64,000 nucleotides of DNA from Schistocephalus solidus. Its lineage: Eukaryota; Platyhelminthes; Cestoda; Diphyllobothriidea; Diphyllobothriidae. This document shows positions 57,001 through 64,000 of this stretch, piece after piece (the first letter of the stretch is position 1; each line of letters opens with the position of its first letter). Position numbers and translations under genes: made by a program. Location of the stretch: NCBI GenBank assembly GCA_017591395.1, contig WEDG01001317.1:1-64000 (forward strand). The letters are read 5' to 3'. Under the pieces are notes generated by a model. That model saw only the letters and a program-made list of their open reading frames with translations, did no database searches and was not told the DNA's origin.

Positions 57001-57367
57001 AACGTAGACTGATTTCTTTGTAAGTTGGAAATTGCACTATTTGTGTTACTGGCATCAACGTTTTTGGATTCGACCAAAATCTTACTGAATACATTCTTGC
57101 TCACAGGATCCAAACTGAGAATGACTGTACACATATGACTTTGTTTCATGGCATGCTTTAACCAGATTGGATGTTCAAGAACGGTCACATTGGTCTATAA
57201 GTCTACGTAAAATACCTCAGGTGAGACAGTGTTCAGAATTGTTTCCCTTAATATTAAAGGTTGCATATCCACGTCAGGAGTATGATATACATCCGAATCA
57301 GGCAGTCTTCGCACCACCACCGCCGCCGCCCTACGAAGATTTTGTACATCTACAGAACACTCGATGA
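50838..57367 (+). CDS. Small two-pass membrane protein with C-terminal PPPY tail (unnamed)
   Basis: The coding exons are 50,838-51,010, 55,472-55,616 and 57,221-57,367. A split Ala codon (gc|g) joins the first two, and the second and third meet in phase 0. The product is about 154 residues. It has a short N-terminus (MSIFTFSRPAVENQLTDDER), one hydrophobic span (VILSLGIPALFFLILGVFLL), a brief loop with SDNEYAH, a second span (IGIRLIITGVLEIVLAAGLS), then a basic tail and VFAPPPPPPYEDFVHL. The PPPY is a WW-domain or NEDD4-type ligand motif, so traffic or ubiquitin control at membranes is possible, but this is inference. I do not recognise the family. The third exon could start at 57,260 instead (141 residues), and a missed exon is possible. 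Confidence 0.65.
51011..53721. other. Intron 1 of the membrane-protein gene, AT-rich
   Basis: It contains AT-rich repeat-like sequence (51,770-52,620, sharing short words with 7,300-7,500 and 40,500) and a (TA)n run at about 52,463-52,490. A 135-codon frame at 53,096-53,503 has hydrophobic stretches but no splice sites consistent with the flanking exons, so I do not call it a gene. Confidence 0.4.
53722..54086 (+). mobile_element. GC-rich short mobile repeat with 11-bp target duplication
   Basis: It is flanked by perfect TAGTTAGAAGA at 53,711-53,721 and 54,087-54,097. The sequence is nearly identical to 36,313-36,682, starting gtgccccctaaacgggccac and ending atgacggtcgaactgtcg. It has inserted into intron 1 of the membrane-protein gene. 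There is no open frame, poly(A) tail or TIR. High similarity of two copies with intact duplications suggests recent movement. Confidence 0.88.
54100..55470. other. Rest of intron 1, nothing recognised
   Basis: No exon or recognisable repeat could be supported, apart from a short SINE-like ttagccgtcttcagccaggc near 54,857. Confidence 0.4.
55472..55616 (+). CDS. Membrane-protein gene, coding exon 2
   Basis: The acceptor is ttgtttatccacag and the donor is ACC|GTAAGT. It encodes the second membrane span and the loop LWSMLKNTKAPLVPSAPHIS. One base completes the Ala codon from exon 1. Confidence 0.7.
55617..57220. other. Intron 2 of the membrane-protein gene, nothing recognised
   Basis: Only short open frames are present and no repeat family was identified. 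Confidence 0.4.
57221..57367 (+). CDS. Membrane-protein gene, coding exon 3 with PPPY tail
   Basis: The acceptor cctcag at 57,220 lacks a strong pyrimidine tract. The acceptor ending at 57,259 also keeps phase. The exon encodes VAYPRQEYDIHPNQAVFAPP, then PPPPYEDF and a short end at TGA 57,365. Confidence 0.6.
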   Translation: MRQCSELFPLILKVAYPRQEYDIHPNQAVFAPPPPPPYEDFVHLQNTR

Positions 57368-57556
57368 TTTCATTCTTGGAATGTTGTATTATTTCCTTTC
57401 TGAAATAAGTTCCGAGCGAGAAAAAATCTGGAAAGAAAAGGTTGCTTTCTTTTTCGCATATGCGCTTTAATGCCTAAAGATGACGCACAGCGTGACAGGG
57501 GTTACTGCTTCCATTGGTCTCAGAAAAATATATTTGATAGATAAAATACTTGCAAA

Positions 57557-57562
57557 AATAAA
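57557..57562 (+). terminator. Polyadenylation signal AATAAA
   Basis: A canonical hexamer about 190 bases after the TGA of the membrane-protein gene. Confidence 0.5.
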
Positions 57563-58107
57563 GAGACTTACTGGCATACTACTGTTTAGTATGCAGGTTC
57601 AAGTCGATAATTAGCATTCATTGCCACTCAGCTTAAGACGGAATACTTCCTTTTTGCGTCATACCCATCTATCATGAATTAATTACCTGGAAGCTGGAAC
57701 TGATGAATCAGTGAAAACTCTATAACCAATTGTTGCCTGCTTCCTTCTCAGGTGTCCATTATGGCCTTAAACGGATGCCTACAGACAAACCGGGATTTTT
57801 TCATTTCTACTGCTTATTACATTAGTATTATTAATATAGCATTATTTCAAACAAGCCATTTTTCAGGTGTAAAGTTTATATGTACGACTTTGATGACAGA
57901 AGAGGTTGATGAACAGACAGCAAATCTTAAAATTATGTTCACATGTAAATATGATGATGATGTTATTGCTGATGCTGCTGCTGCTGGTGTGCTGGTGCTG
58001 GTTTTGAATGAAGAAAATACTGCCGAATGCAGGATTGAGTTGTTTCCGAAAGTAACAGTTGACCTATATCTCAAATCGAAGCTTTGGTTGCTTGTAAATT
58101 TGGGTTT

Positions 58108-58150
<43 letters not shown>
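58108..58150 (+). repeat. (TA)n microsatellite
   Basis: A dinucleotide run directly beside a Penelope-like element. Confidence 0.95.
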
Positions 58151-58151
<1 letters not shown>

Positions 58152-58206
58152 TTATATCGAAGTAAAGAAGTTCTTTAGGAAACAATAAGTAACTTTATTT
58201 TGTAAA

Positions 58207-58238
58207 TTTTTGACGCTGGTTCCGCAGGTCATCGTCAG
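58207..58238 (-). ncRNA. Hammerhead-like core in Penelope terminal repeat
   Basis: The minus strand has CTGACGA (58,232-58,238), a stem (GACCTG with CAGCGTC, one bulge), then AAAA where GAAA is expected. It is followed by TTTAC and TAAAGT, which can form stem III, with GTT before ACTT, which pairs with AAGT ahead of CTGACGA. The other terminal repeat (59,200) has GTCGAAA intact but lost CTGACGA. Each copy is defective in a different half. Confidence 0.5.
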
Positions 58239-58374
58239 ACTTGTGGTACGTGTGCAAAAAACAGTTAAAATTTAAAACTTGCCGGAAAATCGATATTGCT
58301 GAATCAGTCCTGCTTATAGCTGTCATTGTGACTGGACATCTCAATCGGATTGGCTACCACCATTTCCACTTTTC

Positions 58375-58640
58375 CTAGAGATTTTTGTACACGGCATCCA
58401 ATTCGATGTGCCGATTAATGCACGAGTCATCAGAATGAATGGCCTCTAAGAATTCCTGGCCTCTCTTTGATGGGCAGAAGCCAACAATACGCGTTTTATC
58501 CCATGCAAATTTGTGCCCAGTTTCTAGTGTATGCACGGCAACTTGAGACAGGTGGTCTCGTTTATTTACAGCCAACTGATGTTCATGTAGGCGTGTAGAG
58601 ACTGATTTCCTGGTTGGCCGCATTACACAACATTACAATT
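58375..58640 (-). pseudogene. GIY-YIG nuclease domain of Penelope-like element
   Basis: The minus strand keeps the Arg/His helix (RLHEH), SQVAVHTLETGHKF and the catalytic Glu region EFLEAIHS, ending INRHIELDAVYKNL. The N-terminal GIY-YIG strand region is broken by frame changes near 58,625-58,660. It is part of a truncated element. Confidence 0.75.
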
Positions 58641-59229
58641 GTTACATTGGATTTTGTAAACGGCTTCTTTTTCATTACATATTTTGAGAAATTCGGGTTT
58701 TAGTAAGATTGTTGGGAAATGGCCATCCATTTCTTGTCTAATATTCCTCTCTTCTTCTGTCGTTCGTTGTTGGACACACAGGTAATGGTCTCATTTACTG
58801 ATTCAAATTTGTGTGAAGGGAGTTCATCTCTGCAGAACTGCATGTATTGCAACTTAGAAGTTTGGGATTTCTGAAGTCTATAATGAGCATTTGAAATGCA
58901 TGCGCCAAGCATGCTTCGACCATAACGAGACGCAATCTGATATCCTTGGAGAGTTTTTATGGCAGGTTTACCATGGCGAGATTTTGGCAAAATCTTCATT
59001 TTCCGGCATCTGTGTAAAAATGATAACTGTTACCTTGTTAAGCTTTCGCGTATTGTACACTTTTCCCATCGTCTAGCTTGCAGCAAAACATCGCAAGAGT
59101 AATTCACACGAATAAATTGGAAAACTTGCATCTCAAGAAGTATAATTCGAAGTAAAGAATTTCTTTGGGAAACACTAAGTAACTTTATTATGTAAATTTT
59201 CGACGCTTGTTCCCCAAGGCACAACGGAA

Positions 59230-60820
59230 AGATTGAGTCCTGTAACCGCTCGGTGAGTGCCCATCTACTATTCATATACATAGTTTATCCATACTATATA
59301 GTATACATTCAAATCTGACTCTCCCCAGCCTTCCATACCACGCATTTAATTTATCGGATTTATCTTCAGTGTTACTGTTTAAACGAGTGGATATGTTTGA
59401 GGTCTTACACCCGTTCAGTCAAATGAGGCTGAATTACAGCAGTAATCTTCGACCTAACGTACGTGTATCCTAGCTTTTAGTTTTAATCTGTCGGTGGTAT
59501 TACGATAGAAATATAACTATTAGTTGGCTACTTCGTATTCGTCGCTAGTCGGTTTTGTACATTTTATTTTCCCTTTTTGTCGCACATTGTCTGAAATATT
59601 TTGCAGGACACTAAGATGCACAGAACTCCGCAAACTTTCATTACGGCTATTTTATAACGGTCCAAATGCTGAGAAATGTAACGGCCTGGAGACTTCCAAA
59701 AAAAGGCAGAGATAATACACAGGCAGTTTTATACTTTGGTCCAAAACCGTATTGCACAAGCATCGAATTGATGTAACGTGCTACAAAAATATTTCGCGAT
59801 TTTTCGAAGCTCTGTGGGGGTGGATAGCAGAAACTGTGGCATTTATAGTTGACATTTTACGTTACTGAGTAACCTGAAAGTAGGCATATATTTAAAATAA
59901 ACATATTTTCTCTTCTCATGGATGAATTGTCATTATAAAATTAGTAGTTTCTTAGTTAGTCCCAACTCGCAACTTTTCCCCATTTCAAACATAAGCGGTC
60001 CTTTCTTTTAAGAACAAACAGTTAATTTTTAATGTATTTTGGGCAACTGTTGTCATTTTGTTTGCTGTGTGAACTAACCATTCTGAGAACAGGAAAAAAT
60101 GTCTCATCTCGTTTCAGTATCCAAGTGCCTATGCAAAGGTAACGATGTATTTTTTGTGATCCTCTAACTATCTGAAGCCTGAATTGAGGCATATCGCTCT
60201 AAACTAGTCGATAATTCATTTTATATTAATCAATTCCACGCGTTCTCAATTATTCCACGTACTTAGGCTCGAGTCAAAATCAAATGTTTTAAATTCAGCA
60301 AGTTAATCCTTTTTGAATTTCCGAAAACAAATTCAAACCACTAGTGAGTAATACTGCACCTAGAGAATATTTGCATCTAACACCACTAAACTGCTAGTGT
60401 GCTTTGGTGTAAAATTGAAGGCGTGAGCAATCGTTAACGTCAATGCGTTTGCATAATTTTCTTAATGATTCGCCATCTTCCTTGCCGAATACACTCATTC
60501 TAAAGTTTTTTCCATGTGGCCCTGATCAACCCATCCTTAAAGCGAACTAGAGTTAAATGAATGGGTAAAGTGACTAACACCAAAAGATTAAATCAGAGGG
60601 CTTTCTTTCGCGTAAATTGCTTTTCAGCTCTCCTAATCGGTAAAACACTTACTCTTGGTTCACTGCTAGCATTTGCATAAAGATTCACAAAAGTAATGGC
60701 CCAATTTCAGATTTGTCAAACTACATTTTGATCAGAACAATATCTTGTTTTAAGCCGTAGACAAAATATTCGATAATTAATATTCTTAGATGAGCTGATG
60801 AGTTCTTAACACACCAATGA
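59230..60820. other. Intergenic, nothing recognised
   Basis: AT-rich sequence without a supportable gene or repeat. Confidence 0.4.
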
Positions 60821-60824
60821 GAAG

Positions 60825-61425
60825 ATGGCCACACTGGTGCTCGAGAGTTGGTCCTCGACTGGCACACTCAACCGAGCTATAGACTTACATCCCGCCTACC
60901 AGGCGCTCCGTACAAGGCTCGGATCTGTTCGGCCAGGGCCAATACGGCAAACGAGCATACGGAACCGAGAGCCCAGGCTCACGGAAAAATCGGGGTGGAG
61001 GCCGAAGGTCACATGACCAAAGTAAAACACTGCCTTACGAATGCGCCCGTAAAACGGAGAACAACTCACGAGAGCAGCAACGACTGATCAGTCCGCTGAT
61101 TGACGTGGGGGAGGCCAACAGGCACGCTGCCTTGCCTAAACCTACGACGGCTCCAAAGGGGACAGTGGTCACGCGAGCCCACCGGCGCTCAACCTCAGGG
61201 AGGTCTAAGGAAGTCAGCAGCGATCGGGCAGGTCAAAGTTCACGCGTCCACAATGAATATAATACGAGGCACGCGGCCAGACTGACTAACTCAAGACCAC
61301 CAGGAGCAGCAAGCACTATACTCTGATGATGGAAGTGAGAAGGCTATCGAAACGTCAGTAATAATACAATTTGGTCCAATGAAATCGCCCCTCTTCTTCT
61401 TCGTCTTCTTCAGGAGATGATGAAC
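60825..61425 (+). mobile_element. Penelope-like element 3' part
   Basis: The first frame reads LVLESWSSTGTLNRAIDLHP, then AYQALRTRLGS. This is the C-terminal end of a GIY-YIG domain; compare ELLESWLAGP..RNDLPPP at 14,640. A long 3' region follows, then a hammerhead motif (61,323-61,358) and a tail ctcttcttcttcgtcttctt. It is 5'-truncated and abuts (AT)n. Confidence 0.65.
61323..61358 (+). ncRNA. Hammerhead ribozyme motif at Penelope 3' end
   Basis: CTGATGA (61,323-61,329) is followed by a stem-loop (TGG..CTATC), GAAA (61,349-61,352), C, and GTC (61,354-61,356). AGTA after the expected cleavage site pairs with TACT just before CTGATGA. Both core boxes are canonical. Stem III is reduced to A-C/G-U with no loop, so cleavage would need a dimer, as proposed for minimal hammerheads in retroelements. 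Confidence 0.65.
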
Positions 61426-61426
61426 G

Positions 61427-61552
<126 letters not shown>

Positions 61553-61598
61553 CAAAAGACGTTATACCGTACTTCCGACATAGATACTAGCTAAAAAG

Positions 61599-61669
61599 CC
61601 CAGACACGTGTTTCGCCGATGTTACTGCTGCTGTGACACAGCAACGAGGGAGTTCGGCTCCTCAGTGGG
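61599..61669 (-). ncRNA. Type I hammerhead ribozyme, satellite copy 1 (intact core)
   Basis: On the minus strand: CCCA (61,666-61,669) pairs with TGGG (61,599-61,602) as stem I. CTGAGGA (61,659-61,665) is followed by GCCGA, which pairs with TCGGC (61,615-61,619) as stem II. GAAA is at 61,611-61,614, and CAC pairs with GTG as stem III. UC ends at the cleavage site between 61,603 and 61,602. Stem II is extended by an internal hairpin (GCTGTG with CACAGC). All invariant core positions are present. Confidence 0.82.
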
Positions 61670-61954
61670 TCCCCCAGCGTTCTCTATGCGGTTTTCTGGT
61701 ATATGGACTCCAGAGAATAATCAGGGTAAATAATTTCTAGAAATTATTAAGTGCAGGACATGGAGTCAGGTGATTCGGACATGACTTTTTAGGGTCAGAC
61801 CCGAAATTTCAATGAACATTTGGGTTGAAGACAATCAACCACTGTGGAATAACCACGTAATGCCCATTCTACAAACAAGTAGTACTACAAGTAGTATGAA
61901 TCTTATATGGCAAAGACGTTATACCGTACTTCCGACATAGATACTAGCTAAAAG

Positions 61955-62027
61955 CCCAGACACGTGTTTTCGCCGATGTTTCTGCTGCTGTGTGACACAG
62001 CAACGAGAGGTTCGGCTCCTCAGTGGG
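61955..62027 (-). ncRNA. Hammerhead ribozyme, satellite copy 2 (one extra A)
   Basis: CTGAGGA, stems I and II and the CACGTG stem III are present, but the GAAA box reads GAAAA. It is probably impaired. Confidence 0.7.
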
Positions 62028-62308
62028 TCCCCAGCGTTCTCTATGCGGTTTCTGGTATATGGACTCCAGAGAATAATCGGGTAAATAATTTCTGAAATTA
62101 TTAAGTGCAGGACATGGAGTCAGGTGATTCGGACATGACTTTTTAGGGTCAGACCCGAAATTTCAATGAACATTTGGGTTGAAGACAATCAACCAATGTG
62201 GAATAACCACGTAATGCCCATTCTACAAACAAGTTGTACAACAAGTAGTATGAATCTTATATGGCAAAGACGTTATACCGTACTTCCGACATAGATACTA
62301 GCTAAAAG

Positions 62309-62381
62309 CCCAGACACGTGTTTCGCCGATGTTGCTGCTGCTGTGTGACACAGCAACGAGGGAGTTCGGCTCCTCAGTGGG
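62309..62381 (-). ncRNA. Hammerhead ribozyme, satellite copy 3 (intact core)
   Basis: CTGAGGA (62,371-62,377), GCCGA/TCGGC, GAAA, CACGTG, UC and TGGG/CCCA are all present, as in copy 1. Confidence 0.82.
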
Positions 62382-62668
62382 TCCCCCAGCGTTCTCTATG
62401 GGGTTTCTGGTATATGGACTCCAGAGAATAATCGGGTAAAATAATTTCTGAAATTATTAAGTGCAGGACATGGGAGTCAGGTGATTCGGACATGACTTTT
62501 TAGGGTCAGACCCGAAATTTCAATGAACATTTGGGTTGAAGACAATCAACCACTGTGGAATAGCCACGTAATGCCCATTCTACAAACAAAGTGGTACTAC
62601 AAGTAGTATGAATCTTATATGGCAAAGACGTTATGACCGTACTTCCGACATGAGATACTAGCTAAAAG

Positions 62669-62741
62669 CCCAGACACGTGTTTCGCCGATGTTTACTGCT
62701 GCTGTGTGACACAGCAACGAGGGGTTCGGCTCCTCAGTGGG
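62669..62741 (-). ncRNA. Hammerhead ribozyme, satellite copy 4 (intact core)
   Basis: CTGAGGA (62,731-62,737), both stem strands, GAAA, CACGTG and UC are all present. Differences from copies 1 and 3 fall in the distal stem II loop only. Confidence 0.82.
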
Positions 62742-63022
62742 TCCCCAGCGTTCTCTATGCGGTTTCTGGTATATGGACTCCAGAGAATAATCGGGTAAAT
62801 AATTTCTGAAATTATTTAGTGCAGGACATGGAGTCAGGTGATTCGGACATGACTTTTTAGGGTCAGACCCGAAATTTCAATGAACATTTGGGTTGAAGAC
62901 AATCAACCACTGTGGAATAACCACGTAATGCCCATTCTACAAACACGTAGTGCTAGAAATAGAATGAATCTTATATGGCAAAGACGTTATACCGTACTTC
63001 CGACATAGATACTAGCTAAAAG

Positions 63023-63096
63023 CCCAGACACATGTTTTTGCCGATGTTACTGCTGCTGTGTGACACAGCAACGAGGGAGTTCGGCTCCTCAGTGGG
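63023..63096 (-). ncRNA. Hammerhead relic, satellite copy 5 (GAAA lost)
   Basis: CTGAGGA and stem I are kept. The G of the GAAA box is replaced and the box is expanded (GGCAAAAAC), and stem III reads CATGTG. It should be inactive. Confidence 0.7.
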
Positions 63097-63381
63097 TCCC
63101 CAGCGTTCTCTATGCGGTTTCTGGTATATGGACTCCAGAGAATAATCGGGTAAAATAATTTCTGAAATTATTAAGTGCAGGACATGGAGTCAGGTGATTC
63201 GGACATGACTTTTTAGGGTCAGACCCCGAAATTTCAATGAACATTTGGGTTGAAGACAATCAACCACTGTGGAATAAACCACGTAATGCCCATTCTTCAA
63301 ACAAGTAGTACTACAAGCAGTATGAATCTTATATGGCAAAGACGTTATACCGTACTTCCGACATAGATACTAGCTAAAAAG

Positions 63382-63453
63382 CCCAGACACGTGTTTCGCC
63401 GATGTTACTGCTGCTGTGTGACACAGCAACGAGGGGTTCGGCTCCTCGATGGG
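63382..63453 (-). ncRNA. Hammerhead relic, satellite copy 6 (CTGAGGA altered)
   Basis: GAAA, CACGTG and stem II are kept, but the first core box reads TCGAGGA. It should be inactive. Confidence 0.7.
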
Positions 63454-63736
63454 TCCCCCAGCGTTCTCTATGCGGTTTCTGGTATATGGACTCCAGAGAA
63501 TAATCGGGTAAATAATTTCTGAAATTATTTAGTGCAGGACATGGAGTCAGGTGATTCGGACATGACTTTTTAGGGTCAGACCCGAAATTTCAATGAACAT
63601 TTGGGTTGAAGACAATCAACCACTGTGGAATAACCACGTAATGCCCATTCTACAAACAAGTAGTGCTAAAAGTAGTATGAATCTTATATGGCAAAGACGT
63701 TATACCGTACTTCCGACATAGATACTAGCTAAAAAG

Positions 63737-63810
63737 CCCAGACACATGTTTCGCCGATGTTACTGCTGCTGTGTGACACAGCAACGAGGGGTTCAGCTCC
63801 CTCAGTGGAG
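63737..63810 (-). ncRNA. Hammerhead relic, satellite copy 7 (insertions)
   Basis: The first box carries an extra G (CTGAGGGA) and stem I has an insertion (ACTCCA). Stem II GCTGA/TCGGC still pairs through a G-U wobble and stem III CATGTG also tolerates a wobble. Confidence 0.65.
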
Positions 63811-64000
63811 TCCCCCAGCGTTCTCTATGCGGTTTCTGGTATATGGACTCCAGAGAATAATCGGGTAAAATAATTTCTGAAATTATTAGAGTGCAGGACA
63901 TGGAGTCAGGTGATTCGGACATGACTTTTTAGAGGGTCAGACTCGAAATTTCAATGAACATGTGGGTTGAAGACAATCAACAACTGTGGAATAACCACGT

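Larger units (their letters stand above)
50744..57562 (+). other. Transcript span of the membrane-protein gene
   Basis: The inferred first visible exon starts at 50,744 after the acceptor gccttcctctcag, so an upstream non-coding exon is likely. In-frame TAG at 50,799 precedes the first ATG at 50,838. A polyadenylation signal AATAAA sits at 57,557-57,562, about 190 bases after the stop. These limits come from splice and signal motifs only. Confidence 0.55.
58158..59225 (-). mobile_element. Penelope-like element flanked by direct terminal repeats
   Basis: The two ends share a ~75 bp direct repeat (58,158-58,230 and 59,147-59,222: cgaagtaaag, gaaacaataagtaactttat, tgtaaatttttgacgctggt), the pseudo-LTR layout of Penelope elements. 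Between them the minus strand encodes the second half of a GIY-YIG domain (58,375-58,623: TRLHEHQLAVNKRDHLSQVA, VHTLETGHKF, EFLEAIHSDDSCINRHIELD) and an upstream unplaced stretch (58,700-58,999). It is much shorter than a full element. RT motifs are absent. Confidence 0.78.

Noticed and set aside
57752..58165. A 137-codon frame after the membrane-protein gene
   Set aside because: It ends in the (TA)n tract, follows a polyadenylation signal, and shows no family motif.

Overview
The window looks like nuclear DNA of a parasitic flatworm, most likely a diphyllobothriidean tapeworm (the Spirometra, Dibothriocephalus and Schistocephalus group). The order-level call is an inference. It rests on spliced animal genes with very long introns, abundant Penelope-like elements, and a non-LTR retrotransposon family with C2H2 zinc fingers behind its reverse transcriptase, a combination I associate with these worms. 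No bacterial operon, phage or CRISPR feature is present.

Positions 1-33,431 carry most of a phosphatidylinositol 4-kinase III beta gene (PI4KB) on the + strand. Ten exons can be placed, with GT/AG ends and matching codon phases at every junction. The N-terminal helical part lies to the left of the window. About 770 residues are covered, ending at TGA 33,429-33,431. The introns hold tRNA-derived SINEs, AT-rich terminal-inverted-repeat elements, RTE-like and Penelope-like fragments, and microsatellites.

Positions 33,432-50,743 appear intergenic and are dominated by repeats. They include a decayed non-LTR retrotransposon of about 4 kb with endonuclease, RT and C2H2 fingers (41,040-45,120), a short GC-rich mobile repeat with a perfect target-site duplication (36,313-36,682), an inverted zinc-finger element fragment, and dispersed monomers of the satellite described below.

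Positions 50,744-57,562 hold a second + strand gene of three exons. It encodes a small protein with two hydrophobic membrane segments and a C-terminal polyproline-Tyr (PPPY) tail. I could not name it.

Positions 58,158-64,000 are repetitive again. They hold a Penelope-like element flanked by direct terminal repeats, another Penelope 3' end carrying a hammerhead-like motif, a long (AT)n tract, and then seven head-to-tail copies of a ~356 bp satellite running off the window edge. On the minus strand each monomer contains a type I hammerhead ribozyme layout. Three of the seven copies keep every core position I could check. This array resembles a retrozyme or hammerhead satellite and is the most interesting system here. 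Dispersed relatives lie at 23,400-23,580 and 37,940-38,510. Hammerhead-like motifs also occur at the 3' ends of several Penelope-like elements, so two classes of self-cleaving RNA appear to share this locus.
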